Shown in pieces: positions 12,061 through 21,505 of a stretch of DNA of 64,000 bases. This DNA comes from Apricaphanius iberus (taxonomy: Eukaryota > Chordata > Actinopteri > Cyprinodontiformes > Aphaniidae): NCBI GenBank assembly GCA_028564705.1, contig JAPXFQ010000075.1:2232001-2296000 (forward strand), read 5' to 3'. A program made the translations under genes and the position numbers. Numbering within the stretch: position 1 is the first letter of the stretch; each line of letters starts with the position of its first letter. Below the pieces are notes generated by a model that worked only from the letters and a program-made list of their open reading frames with translations, ran no database searches and had not been told where the DNA came from.

Positions 12061-13049
12061 GTAAAATCAGTAAAAAATTTTAATTGGACAAATAGTACAT
12101 TTTAATTAGGAAGAAATGTCAGCAATAAGTGGAATGCAACAACTTAAAACTATTTTTTGTGACAAATGAATGGTGGTATAAAGATGAAATACTTCTGCTG
12201 CCACCTTCTCCATTTACAGCTGCTTGTGGCACATTAAATTATGGGATATCTTGCTGACCCAAGTCCATAGGAGGATGCATCGTTGTGGACACGATAAAAT
12301 GGTCTGAGCAAGAACACATCTAGGCCGACCCAGCACCAGAGGAATTTAGCTAGGACTGGGGACTGTGGCTTATTTTGAGGGGGCCCAATGAAGAGTTTTT
12401 CTATATCCTTAGGTCACATACTGTACTTGCGGCTCTAATCAGCGTTTTTTGCGTCACCCTTTCTATGTAAATATACATATTATGCATCTTTGGAAAGGCA
12501 AGATTCTTGTGATTACAATGAAATATGCCAATTAAGGATAATGTATAGATGCAGTAACCATTGTCGCCGTCCACCCTCGAATATATTATTTGTGTAACTA
12601 TTCGACAGAAGCCTTAATATCTTTGTAAAAATCCCCCAAAAATGTCCTTTTACGTCCACAACGACCCAAAGAGTGCATTCTAATAAAATGGCTGCTGAAA
12701 ACCTTCGTAATTTCCTCGCGTGTATTTCTCACAAGGTTTTCATCATACCTACTGTTAGCATGCCGATATTAGCCTTAAATGACTGGTATGGATTGTGGAC
12801 CACAATTTCACTCAAGGTTGGTACTTCATGACAGGTGATATATATTAGTATCATCCCTAGTTGTGCCAGCTTTTTTAAAATTATTATTAAGAAAGGTTCT
12901 ATACACCTGTATCAAAGTATTATCTTTATTGCCTCCAGAAATGTCCCGACAAACAGCTTACTGCACCCTCTGCTGGTTGTCTTGCATGCTTGGAAATCAC
13001 TTTACTCGGCCGTTATAATCTGTCTGATACCTGATATCACCGGGGCCAG
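12061..13049. other. Non-coding stretch
   Basis: No gene or repeat end recognised. Confidence 0.35.
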
Positions 13050-13055
13050 ATCTAC

Positions 13056-13259
13056 ACACTGAAAAACGAAAATGGAGCTCTAACTTAAATAAATTGCTTC
13101 AATTGGTAAAAAGTAATTGAATTAAATTCAGCAAACTTAATTTATTTACTTTTTTAACTGAAAAACGTAAAAAAGTTGCTTAAATAAACTTAATTCAATT
13201 ACTTGTTACCAATTGAAGCAATTTATTTAAGTTAGAGCTGCATTTTCTTTTTTCAGTGC
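13056..13259. mobile_element. Palindromic MITE (foldback element)
   Basis: Two 50-bp arms, 13076-13125 and 13190-13239, are inverted copies with a single mismatch, so the whole element can fold into a long hairpin. The ends read ACACTGAAAAA and, reverse-complemented, GCACTGAAAAA. The 11-base word ATCTACACACT stands on both sides (13050-13060 and 13260-13270), which probably contains the target duplication. The terminal CTGAAAAACG word recurs in the middle (13158-13167). No coding capacity. The superfamily (CACTA-like or hAT-like) is uncertain. Confidence 0.8.
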
Positions 13260-13400
13260 ATCTACACACTTGCTTTGATGCAAGTTTGGGATTCGAACAG
13301 TACTTGGGCTGTGATTATTGATGTCTCACAATTTCATGACGAGCTATTTTCCCAATCATATCTCAGAGTGGTTTTAGAAAAGGTTCTGGAACGTGCTGTC

Positions 13401-13413
13401 GCTTGTCATGGTT
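13401..13413. repeat. Target-site duplication of Rex3 insertion, left copy
   Basis: GCTTGTCATGGTT here is repeated exactly at 14281-14293, on the other side of the Rex3 fragment. Confidence 0.85.
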
Positions 13414-14280
13414 TTTTTTTTGTTTGGGGTGGGTGGGGGGGTGTGGGGGTTGTTGGTTGGGTTGGGGGTGGGTTGGTGTTTTCCAACGGGTCCTGGGTCT
13501 TCCCTGGGTCTCCTCCCGGTGGGACATGCCCGGAACACCTCACCAGGGAGGGTGGAGGCATCCTGACTAGATGCCGAGCCACCTCAACTGGCTCTCTCAT
13601 GTGGAGGAGCAGCGGCTCTACTCTGAGCTCCCTGGATGACCGAGCTTCTCCCCTATCTCTAAGGGAGAGCCCAGCCACCTACGGAGGAAACTCATTTCAG
13701 CCGCCTGTATCGGATCTGTTCTTTCGGTCACCACCCAGCGTTCGTGACCATAGATGAGGGTAGGAACGTAGATCGACCGGTAAATCGAGAGCTTCGCCTT
13801 TCGACTCAGCTCTCTCTTCACCACGACAGACCGGTACAGGCCCGCATGACTGCAGAGCCCTACCATCCGTCCATCGATCTCCCGCTCCATTTTTCCCTCA
13901 TTCGTGAACAAGACCCCCAGATACCTAAACTCCTCCACTTGAGGAAGGACCTCATCCCCAACCCGAAGAGAGCACCCTACCCTTTTCCGACTCAAGACCA
14001 TGGTCTCGGCTGCGAACCGCTCCAACGAGAGCTGTAGATCACGTTCAGACGAAGCCAACAAGACCACATTGGAAAAGCAGGACCGATCCTGAGGTCACAA
14101 AGGATCCCCTCACCTTGGCTGCCCTAGAAATCCTGTCCATAAACGTTATGAACAGGATCGGTGATAAAGGGCAACCTTGGCGGAGTCCAACTCTCACTGG
14201 AAACGAGTCCGACTTACTGCCGGCAATGCGAACCAGACTCTGACACCGGTCATATAGGGACCTAACAGCCCGTCATGTTA
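13414..14280 (-). pseudogene. Rex3 (RTE-clade) retrotransposon fragment, truncated at both ends
   Basis: Translated on the minus strand, 14067-13618 reads through the region downstream of the reverse transcriptase core, including VGDEVLPQVEEFRYLGVLF and LSRKAKLSIYRSIYVPTL, well known in fish RTE/Rex3 proteins. The DNA at 14159-14280 (CGGTGATAAAGGGCA and onward) matches the classical Rex3 reverse transcriptase region. Reading then shifts frame near 13620-13680, where a second frame carries the PLLLHM and RHLVRMPP text. Upstream RT motifs and the endonuclease are missing (5' truncation), and homology stops near 13480, before the usual GATG-rich end. A C-rich run and a short A-rich tail follow. 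A perfect 13-bp duplication flanks the whole insert. It cannot encode a working enzyme. Confidence 0.9.
13426..13476 (+). other. G-rich tract with quadruplex potential
   Basis: At least five runs of three or more G occur within 50 bases, separated by one to a few T or G. This satisfies the usual pattern for an intramolecular G-quadruplex on the plus strand. It lies at the 3' end of the Rex3 insert. Confidence 0.6.
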
Positions 14281-14293
14281 GCTTGTCATGGTT
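14281..14293. repeat. Target-site duplication of Rex3 insertion, right copy
   Basis: Exact repeat of 13401-13413. Confidence 0.85.
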
Positions 14294-17074
14294 GTTTGAC
14301 TTATCTAAAGGCATGGGCTAAGATTGATGTTACAGATGGCCATAACAGCAGAAAGGCATTTTGTGTCTCATTTGGAGAAACCAGCTGTAATATTAGGGCT
14401 GCTGACCTGTTTATTTGATTTGTTTATTGCAAAAAGCTGCTAGTTTGTTGATTTTTGCCAACAAACCTAATGACAGAGGATGTTGACCTGATTCACGGTT
14501 TTTCCCTAAAATCCGTTTATTTCTTTGGGAAAAGAGTTGATGCTTTTGCAGACTTCCTTTAATACCAACTAAGGGTTTTCTTTCCAGGCAAGAGCTGACA
14601 AAGCTTATTGTGAATGACATCATGAAGAAGATATTTAGTCTCCCTGGGACACGGTGTTGTTTTCGTCCGTACAAAGCAGCTCATTTTCAGGAACATCAGA
14701 GAGGGAAGCGCTCTGATGAGAAGTAAAACTATTATTCTTGGATATCAAGAAAGTGAAACTTGATCTCTTTTCAGCATCTATCCGGTTCTGGGTGGTTCCT
14801 TCTTTTTTTGTTTTGCTATGTGTGTCTTTCCCTGTCAGTCCCATTCCAGAAGTCCACAGAAAGCAGACATTCTTCTCTGCAGTGTTACAGCCTTGTTAAA
14901 CCCATTCCCCTCTTTTAATCCTCGCCTTTTTTCTTGGCCCCCTTTTCTCCGGGCCTCCGGTTCTCCGGCCAGTGAAAGGCCGTCACTCTGATGCCATTTA
15001 AAAGCAAAAGAACACATTGCCTGATTGGTGTCAATTAGCTAAAAGGTTCTGAGTCGGCCTTTGGTTGAATATGTTTGCATACATTACCTCTTAGTTAGTT
15101 TCCTCGCTTGTCAGGGTGATAGATTGTCAAGTGGACAAAATAAAAATGACAATTGTTCTTTCTTTCCCTTTCCCTCATAAACCCGTTTACTGGAGCTGGG
15201 GTCCAGCAGGGCGAACAGTTGCCAGAAAGCAGCCTTTATTTCCCAGTCCGCTGCTGCCACAGGCCCTGTGCTCTCCCCGTTATCGACACACTGGGCGAGA
15301 ACCCCGTGTGTGCTGCCGAAATAAATGGTGTCGTGGCTCTTGTTACTGTCTCTTTCCACATCAATCACAAACGAAGCCAAAACCTCCATAACATCGTTCT
15401 CATTAGCGACGCTTCTACCGCTAAGCGCCAAGCGAGCGGCTCATGAACTGGTCTTGAATGGATGCTGCCTGCTGCTTTTTTTTCCCCCCTTCTTTTTTTT
15501 TTTTTTTTTTTTTGTTGCTGTCTTTGAAAAACAAGCACTTCTACAAAACGGAGGCTCAACGTGTAAACATGAAGATTTATGCGTCGAGGTTCGTCAGCTA
15601 GCACGAGCTGCGAGATTCCTTCAAGGTCTCTTAACTTAATTAAGCTGAGCAGAGGACTCGCCAAGGTGGAGAAGAGGTAGACCTTGGAGCAGTGCAGCCA
15701 TGTGGAACATTTTAAATGCCAATTTTCCCGTTTTTTGTTGTTGTTTTTTTTCCATTAATAAGCTGCAGTTTTGATGGTGACAGCAGCGTCGTTGAGTCAA
15801 AGGTTTGGCGACAAGCATCTTGTTAGGCAGATAAATCTGTTATATGTTGTTCTTTCCATTTAAGGAATTTTAATCATCTAACGAGCTCTCTTATATCAGA
15901 GCTATTGAATCAAAGCCACTCCTTTATATACAGGATGGTTAATGATCCTGATCCCACATCAGAACCTCGCTTCGGAGCTTGCCGTTGTTGTTCTTCAATC
16001 ATTCTCTTTACACCTAGCGGTTAAATTAGAAGCCTGAAATTGTGTCGCAGTACGCATGTTTTCTAGCCTTAGGAGGTAGACAGGATGAGAAAGAAGCTGA
16101 TCATATCTGCTGCAGGGTAAAGAGAAGATAAAATAGCCAAATGTAGGAGGATGAACAGGTTCTGTTTCTTTTAGTTTCCCTCCCAAAGAGGGTTATATAT
16201 CTGCCTTCAAGCGCCATTTCTTCCTATAGAAAGTTTTCTTTAGGGTTGATTGGCTATATTCCCTGCCGGCCAAATTGGATTTTATACTTTGCCACAAAAA
16301 AGAAAAGAAAAAAAGAAAGAATCCCTGCCTGCAGCTGAGATTCATCTCAAAGGGGGACCCCCATCTGAACTCCGTCCGCTGCTCCTCACCCGGGACCCCG
16401 CCAGAACTCCTAACCATTAAACACGGCATTATTATCAGGGCCCGCGCCGCTGGGAGAGAGAAAATGCAGAGTGGGAAAATGAGTGAAGTACCTTGGGGAG
16501 TGTTGGAGGACTTGATTATGTGGGAGAAGCTTACTGTGTGAAATGCTGATTGGCTTCAATTAGCCTGCTGGCACCTGCGGAACATGTGTTTCCCAGTAAG
16601 GGTGGTGGTGGGGGGCACTCCCCAGTACTGCCATGACGAGTCCTTAGCTGTCTGGCAGACAAGCTCATCATCAAACGGGGGGAAGTGCCGCATATTAATC
16701 ATACAGAAAGGGGGGGATCAAAGCCAGCTTTAAATCCATCTTGCTGAATAATATTAGGAAAAGTGGGTACTGATGAAGCTGAAATTTCATACTAAGAGAT
16801 AATAATGAATGGAAGATCAAGAAAATATAATCACTAACAGTATAAGAATATCTTCAAAGTCTTTATTAGTGCAAAAGCTGTCCACCGTATTCCTGCCTAG
16901 GCTGCTGTAGGTCTGATTGTGTTTGTAAAGTTGCTTGTTGTGGTATTTGGTGAGATGCACTTTTTAAGTGACTGGTTAGCAGTTTGGCTAACATCCTTTT
17001 TTGTGTCTGTTGTGTTATCCACACACCTATGGACTAGAGACATCCGATAGTGGGTTTGGCCGATAGGGACGATA
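14294..17074. other. Largely unique non-coding stretch
   Basis: No exon or known repeat seen. There is a T-rich tract at 15493-15513. The parts 14990-15110 and 16540-16600 carry CAATTAGCTAA and CTTCAATTAGCCTG-type words in a non-repetitive setting and could be regulatory. This is a weak inference. Confidence 0.35.
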
Positions 17075-17147
17075 GTATGGTGTGAATTGGCTTTCTTTAA
17101 TCTAAGAGTTGCGCCCTTATATTAAAGAAAGCCAATTCACACCATAC
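17075..17147. repeat. Perfect 27-bp inverted repeat with 19-base loop
   Basis: Arm 17075-17101 (GTATGGTGTGAATTGG...) and arm 17121-17147 (...CCAATTCACACCATAC) are exact reverse complements. The 19-base loop lies at 17102-17120. An RNA from either strand would form an uninterrupted stem. The left flank (CATCCGATAG, CCGATAGGGACGATAG) resembles CCGATA-rich ends of a fish DNA transposon family, so a recent foldback insertion or template-switch event is likelier than a microRNA. Confidence 0.85.
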
Positions 17148-18029
17148 AAATGAGTTATTTTTTTAAAAGGACAGTAGCCGATTAATGTGCCGTTGGATTA
17201 CAGACAAGAAAACCTGTAGCATCAACACTAAATCTAAAAAAAACAGAGTCTTTAGGTCTTAGACTGTGCAACATGTTTTATTTTTTTTCCTGAAGTACGA
17301 AGTTGAGAGAAGGGAACTGGTACAACATTTACAAGATGTCAAATTGCAACTGGACATCCAAGAACTTTAAAGGGAAGGTTTGTTTTTTTACAACCTGGTA
17401 CTTATTTTTAGAAATTATAACAATCATTTACTCACCCATAAAAGTTTGGAGCTACCTGGAGCTGCTCGGCCTAAGTTTTTATTGTCGCGATCAGCAAGCG
17501 TCCATATACAGTAATGGGAGTAAATCCGAGCAGGAGTTTGCTGGCTGTAATAAGGAACAATCAATTAGTTATATGGCTAAATTTAATCTTGTCCCTCAGT
17601 TTTTTTCAATCCAGGCAACAAGATACATTTCCTCATTTTTGAAAATAATTATTCAGTTTAAATTTCTTAACAACCAGAAAGTGACATCACTCAAGTCTTT
17701 ACTTACTCATACAGTAAAGGGGGGCAAGCGTTAGCATACTTTCTGAACTTTCTGCTCCGAACACTAGCTAATGTGGACTTAGTGGCTACTTTTAGCTAGA
17801 ATTTTCAACCCCCAAAACATTCAACGTGTAACAGAAAACTGCTTTCATAACCAAAATACCACAGTTTTCTTAATGTTTGAGAATTTATGTCTAAGGTCAA
17901 TAAACATAGTTTCCCAGAGGTACACATACTCCTTCATCAGATGCAATGTTCACAAACAATTTGATATCGTTGGCTTTTTCAGTAAGCAGAGACCCCAAAA
18001 TGTACAGAATAGCCAGCATTCACCTGTCT
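17148..18029. other. Non-coding stretch, possibly an old transposon
   Basis: A TTTAAAGGGAAGG word near 17366 resembles the left end of TTAA-targeting fish elements, but I cannot find a facing end. The 143-codon open frame at 17303-17734 shows no known domain. Confidence 0.3.
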
Positions 18030-18180
18030 GTGTCAAAGTTTAAGTCCTAACGTTGCGAGTTCCAGGTCAAATGCATGTCATCGGCATGCTGCTCAAGTCA
18101 AGTCACAAGTCCAGTAGATATGACCCGAAGCCCGAACTTGTGTCCAGGTCCAGAACTCAAGTACTCCGTCCCTGAGCACT
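18030..18180. repeat. CAAGTC-rich dispersed repeat, copy 1
   Basis: The segment is built from CAAGTC, AAGTCC and CCAGGTC words and ends in AAGTACTCCGTCCCTGAG, like the ends of a common fish DNA element. Related text occurs at 32478-32590 and 63650-63790. Boundaries and class are uncertain. Confidence 0.5.
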
Positions 18181-19654
18181 TTTGAACTCTGTAGCCAAAT
18201 CTCAGCATTTTAGCTTTCGCAAAAATATTGACATCATTTGCATTTCTCTGTTTTCCTTTTCAGAGATCAAATATGTTCCAATAATGCTTTAGCTTGTTCC
18301 TTTTTAACTTAGGCTATCACTAAACATCTTGTCCCCATGAGGTAGCAATACTGGATCTTTAAACGTTGGGTTCAAGCTAACCACTTACAATGGGACGTAG
18401 GTCGGAGACATCTCTGTGTATTGATGAAAACCTTAATAGCACAAAGAAACGGTTGGCAGTATACACGGAAATAAAAATATGGAAACGTTAATAACATTTA
18501 CATGCAGATGAATTTCTCTCAAGCACAAACGATGGGTACAACAAAGAAGTGAGCGCTGTATTGCTCCACTGGGAATACTTAAACATTAACTACTTTTTTT
18601 TTTCCTATCACTGCTTCGCGTCGCACTCTTCTATTTTACCCAGCTGAAGCGCATTGTAAAAGACGCCTTCCGCTTCCTTTTTCAATTTGAGACAGAACTC
18701 GTTGGGTGAGATAGAGCCTGCGTGTCAGGGTACAAATCATCCCAGTGTGGCGGAGAAATTGAATTTCCTATGAATACGTGCTTGGCTGGGATGTGCCCCT
18801 CGGCATGCGCGGCGGCTAATCCTCCGCGGTGCTGTTGTGCGAGAGCAGGACGCCGGTGCTGAGCCACGACAGCTGCACACACACTCACACACACACACAG
18901 GGAGACACACCTATGTGATGACATGCAACTAAGGAACAAAACCCTAGAGTGTCACAATCACACACTCGCAGCAGGTCGCCGGCAGCTGCCTGTTTGTGTG
19001 CGACTTCAGAGCATGCTGGGTGCACATGTCGCCGCGATTACAACCTGCTGGGTGTGTGCAGACACAAGGGCGTGTGTTGTGTGGCTGTTTGGCTTGCCCT
19101 GTTATGCTGCTGCCCTCTCTTCACAGCCACATTTACAGACCACTTGTTGGGCCCCTGCAGCGCACCACCGCAAAACTCTAGAGTCATGCCTGTCATCATG
19201 CCCTATGGTAAGAGCCTCTTGAATTCAGGCCCTCCTGTCATTTACACAAAGAACAACATCCATCCCCCTTGTAGTGCATGTTCGACTGCATCAGGCTGAT
19301 ATAATTTTCTCATGTATTTCAGGAAGCTGCAAAGGCAGAATATCCATGCAAACTAAAGCCTGTATGTGACTATGGTTTGCAGATGGTTCTCTAAAACAAG
19401 AGCACATTTGATTGCGTATACATATAAAGACCTTGAACTGTGTCTGCTTTTCAGTGACTCACCCTCCAGTGATATAGAAGCAGGTGTCAAACTTCTTAAT
19501 TTTATGGGGATGCCTGAAACAGACTGACCTTCTAATTATATTTAATGCGGTGATTTGCTTTGTGAAAATACTAAATTTATTGTAGAGTCTTGTCCTAATG
19601 CATCAAACCCACAATCAGCTGTTGGCCTTCATATTCTTTCTATTCTGATTTGGC
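18181..19654. other. Non-coding stretch
   Basis: No gene recognised. A short CACA-rich tract lies at about 18877-18899. Three overlapping plus-strand frames near 18923-19299 lack any known motif. Confidence 0.35.
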
Positions 19655-20850
19655 TTCAGACATTCATTTGGTAGGTAGAAACATAAACCAGAACTGCCTT
19701 AATCCTTCGTGGCATAGATTCAAAAAAGGTGCTGGAAACATTCCTCAGAGATTTTGTTCCGTATTGACATGATGGCATCACACACTTCCTACAGATTTCT
19801 CGGCTGCACATCCATGATGCGAATCTCCCGTTCCAACCCAATCCCAAAGGTGCTGTATTGGATTGAGATCTGGTGACTGTGGAGGCTTTTTGAGTACAGT
19901 GAACTTATTGTCATGTTCAAGAAACCAGTCTGAGATGATTGGATCTTTATGACATGGTGCATTATCCTGCTAGAAGTAGCCATCAGAAGATGGTTACACT
20001 GTGGTCACAAAGGGATGGACATGGTCAGCAACAATACTCAGGTAGGCTGTGGCGTTGGAGCAGTGATCAATTGCTACTAAGGGACCCATAGTGTGTCAAC
20101 AAAATGTCCACCACACCACCAACACCAGCCTAAACAATTTATACAAGGCAAGATGGATCCATGCTTTCATATTGTTGACGCTAAATTTGGACCCTACCAT
20201 CCGAAAGTCAACGCAGAAATCAAGACTCATCAGACCAGGCAACATTTTTTCAATCTTCTATGGTCCAATTTTGGTAAGCCTATGTAAATTGTAGCCTCAG
20301 TTTCCTTTTCTTAGCTGACAGGAGTGGCACCCGGTATGGTCTTCTGCTGCTGCAGCCCATCTGCATCAAGGTTCGACGTGTTGTGTGTTCAGAGATGCTC
20401 TTCTACATACCTTGGTTGTAACCAGTGGTTATTTGAGTTACTGTTGCCTTTTTATCAGCTGAAACCAGTCTGGCTATTCTCCTCTGACCTCTGGCATCAA
20501 CAAGACATTTTTTTCCCACAGAACTGCCGCTCACTGGATATTTTCCCTTTTTCCTGACCATTTTCTGTAAACCCTAGAGCTGGTTGTGTGTGAAAATCCC
20601 AGTAGATCAGCAGTTTCTGAAATACTCAGACCAAACCATCTGGCACAAACAACCATGCCACATTCATAGTCACTTAAATCATCTTTCCTCCCTATTCTGA
20701 TGCTGAGTTTGAACAGCAGCACATTGTCTTGACCATGTCTACATGCCTAAATGCATTGAGTTGCTGCCATGTGATTGGCTGATTAAACGTTTCTGGTAAC
20801 GAGCTGCCGGACAGGTGTGCCTAATTAAATGGTCAGTGACTGTACATTGT
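19655..20850 (-). pseudogene. Tc1-like transposon with dead transposase
   Basis: On the minus strand the N-terminal helix-turn-helix of a Tc1 transposase is clear (GLSISETADLLGFSHTTSS, within 20722-20531). The first catalytic Asp region follows as NVAWSDES but the next codon, normally Arg, is a TGA stop (20220-20222). The third catalytic site reads PPQSPDLNPIQHLW, with Gln (codon 19853-19855) where Glu is expected. A one-base insertion just after it shifts frame into the C-terminal part (SMPRRIKAVL). The right end reaches about 20845 (GGTCAGTGACTGTACA), but the matching left terminal repeat is missing. The element is therefore truncated and inactive. Confidence 0.88.
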
Positions 20851-20898
20851 ATGTTTTCCCTTAGTTGTCATAATCTATGGGTCAATGTATAGTGTCGG

Positions 20899-20944
<46 letters not shown>
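20899..20944. repeat. (TCAA)n microsatellite
   Basis: About 11 perfect TCAA units directly abut an antisense LINE 3' region and probably represent its terminal tail. Confidence 0.95.
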
Positions 20945-20945
<1 letters not shown>

Positions 20946-21505
20946 GTATAATCAAATAGCCCTTTACAAATCCACAATACAGTTGGCCAATGTATAAAAG
21001 AAAAACATAAATAGCAGGTTAAATTTAAGGTCGTTAACACAAATTAGAATAAAAAGGGTGGATAAAACCAGAAGTACCATCACGTTTTTAAGTTTTAAAA
21101 ACCTGCCCAAATAAAAAAGTCTTGAGATTTGACTAAAAAAGGCAATGTTAAATTATGGATTGAAAAGAAAGTGGAGGCTGGTCCCAGAGTCTAGGTGCAG
21201 CCACAGAAAAAGCTTAATTACCCAGATGTAGATATATTGGCCATGGACCTGTAAGTAAAGAAGCTAGTTGACAGCCTGACCTCAAGAACGTGGTATGGAT
21301 ATAGAAACTTAATAACTAAATAAATAAGAGATTAGAGCATAAGAGCTTTAAAAACAAATGATGACATTTTAAATCTATTCTAAAATGGACAGGAAGGCAG
21401 TGTAGTGAAAATAAAACAGGTGTAATATTTTCCTTTCTTTGAGTGAAAATTAAAATGTGAGCTGCTGCATTCTGAACCAGTTGGGGGTAATTTAAGGATG
21501 ACTTG
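20945..21505 (-). mobile_element. L2-like LINE, 3' region, antisense
   Basis: The plus strand carries text typical of the antisense 3' part of fish L2/CR1-group elements: AATAGCCCTTTACAAAT after the TCAA tail, GGAGGCTGGTCCCAGAGTCT (near 21174) and GCTGCATTCTGAACCAGTTG (21463-21482). No reverse transcriptase is left, so this is a dead 5'-truncated copy. The exact family name is not certain. Confidence 0.7.

Noticed and set aside
13275..13757. 160-codon open frame, the longest in the window
   Set aside because: It runs antisense through the Rex3 relic and the G-rich tract, so its length is a side effect of composition. No domain is visible.
17075..17147. MicroRNA gene
   Set aside because: Perfect stem without bulges, flanked by transposon-like CCGATA text; no independent support.
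20899..20944. CRISPR-like array
   Set aside because: It is a plain tetranucleotide microsatellite without spacers.
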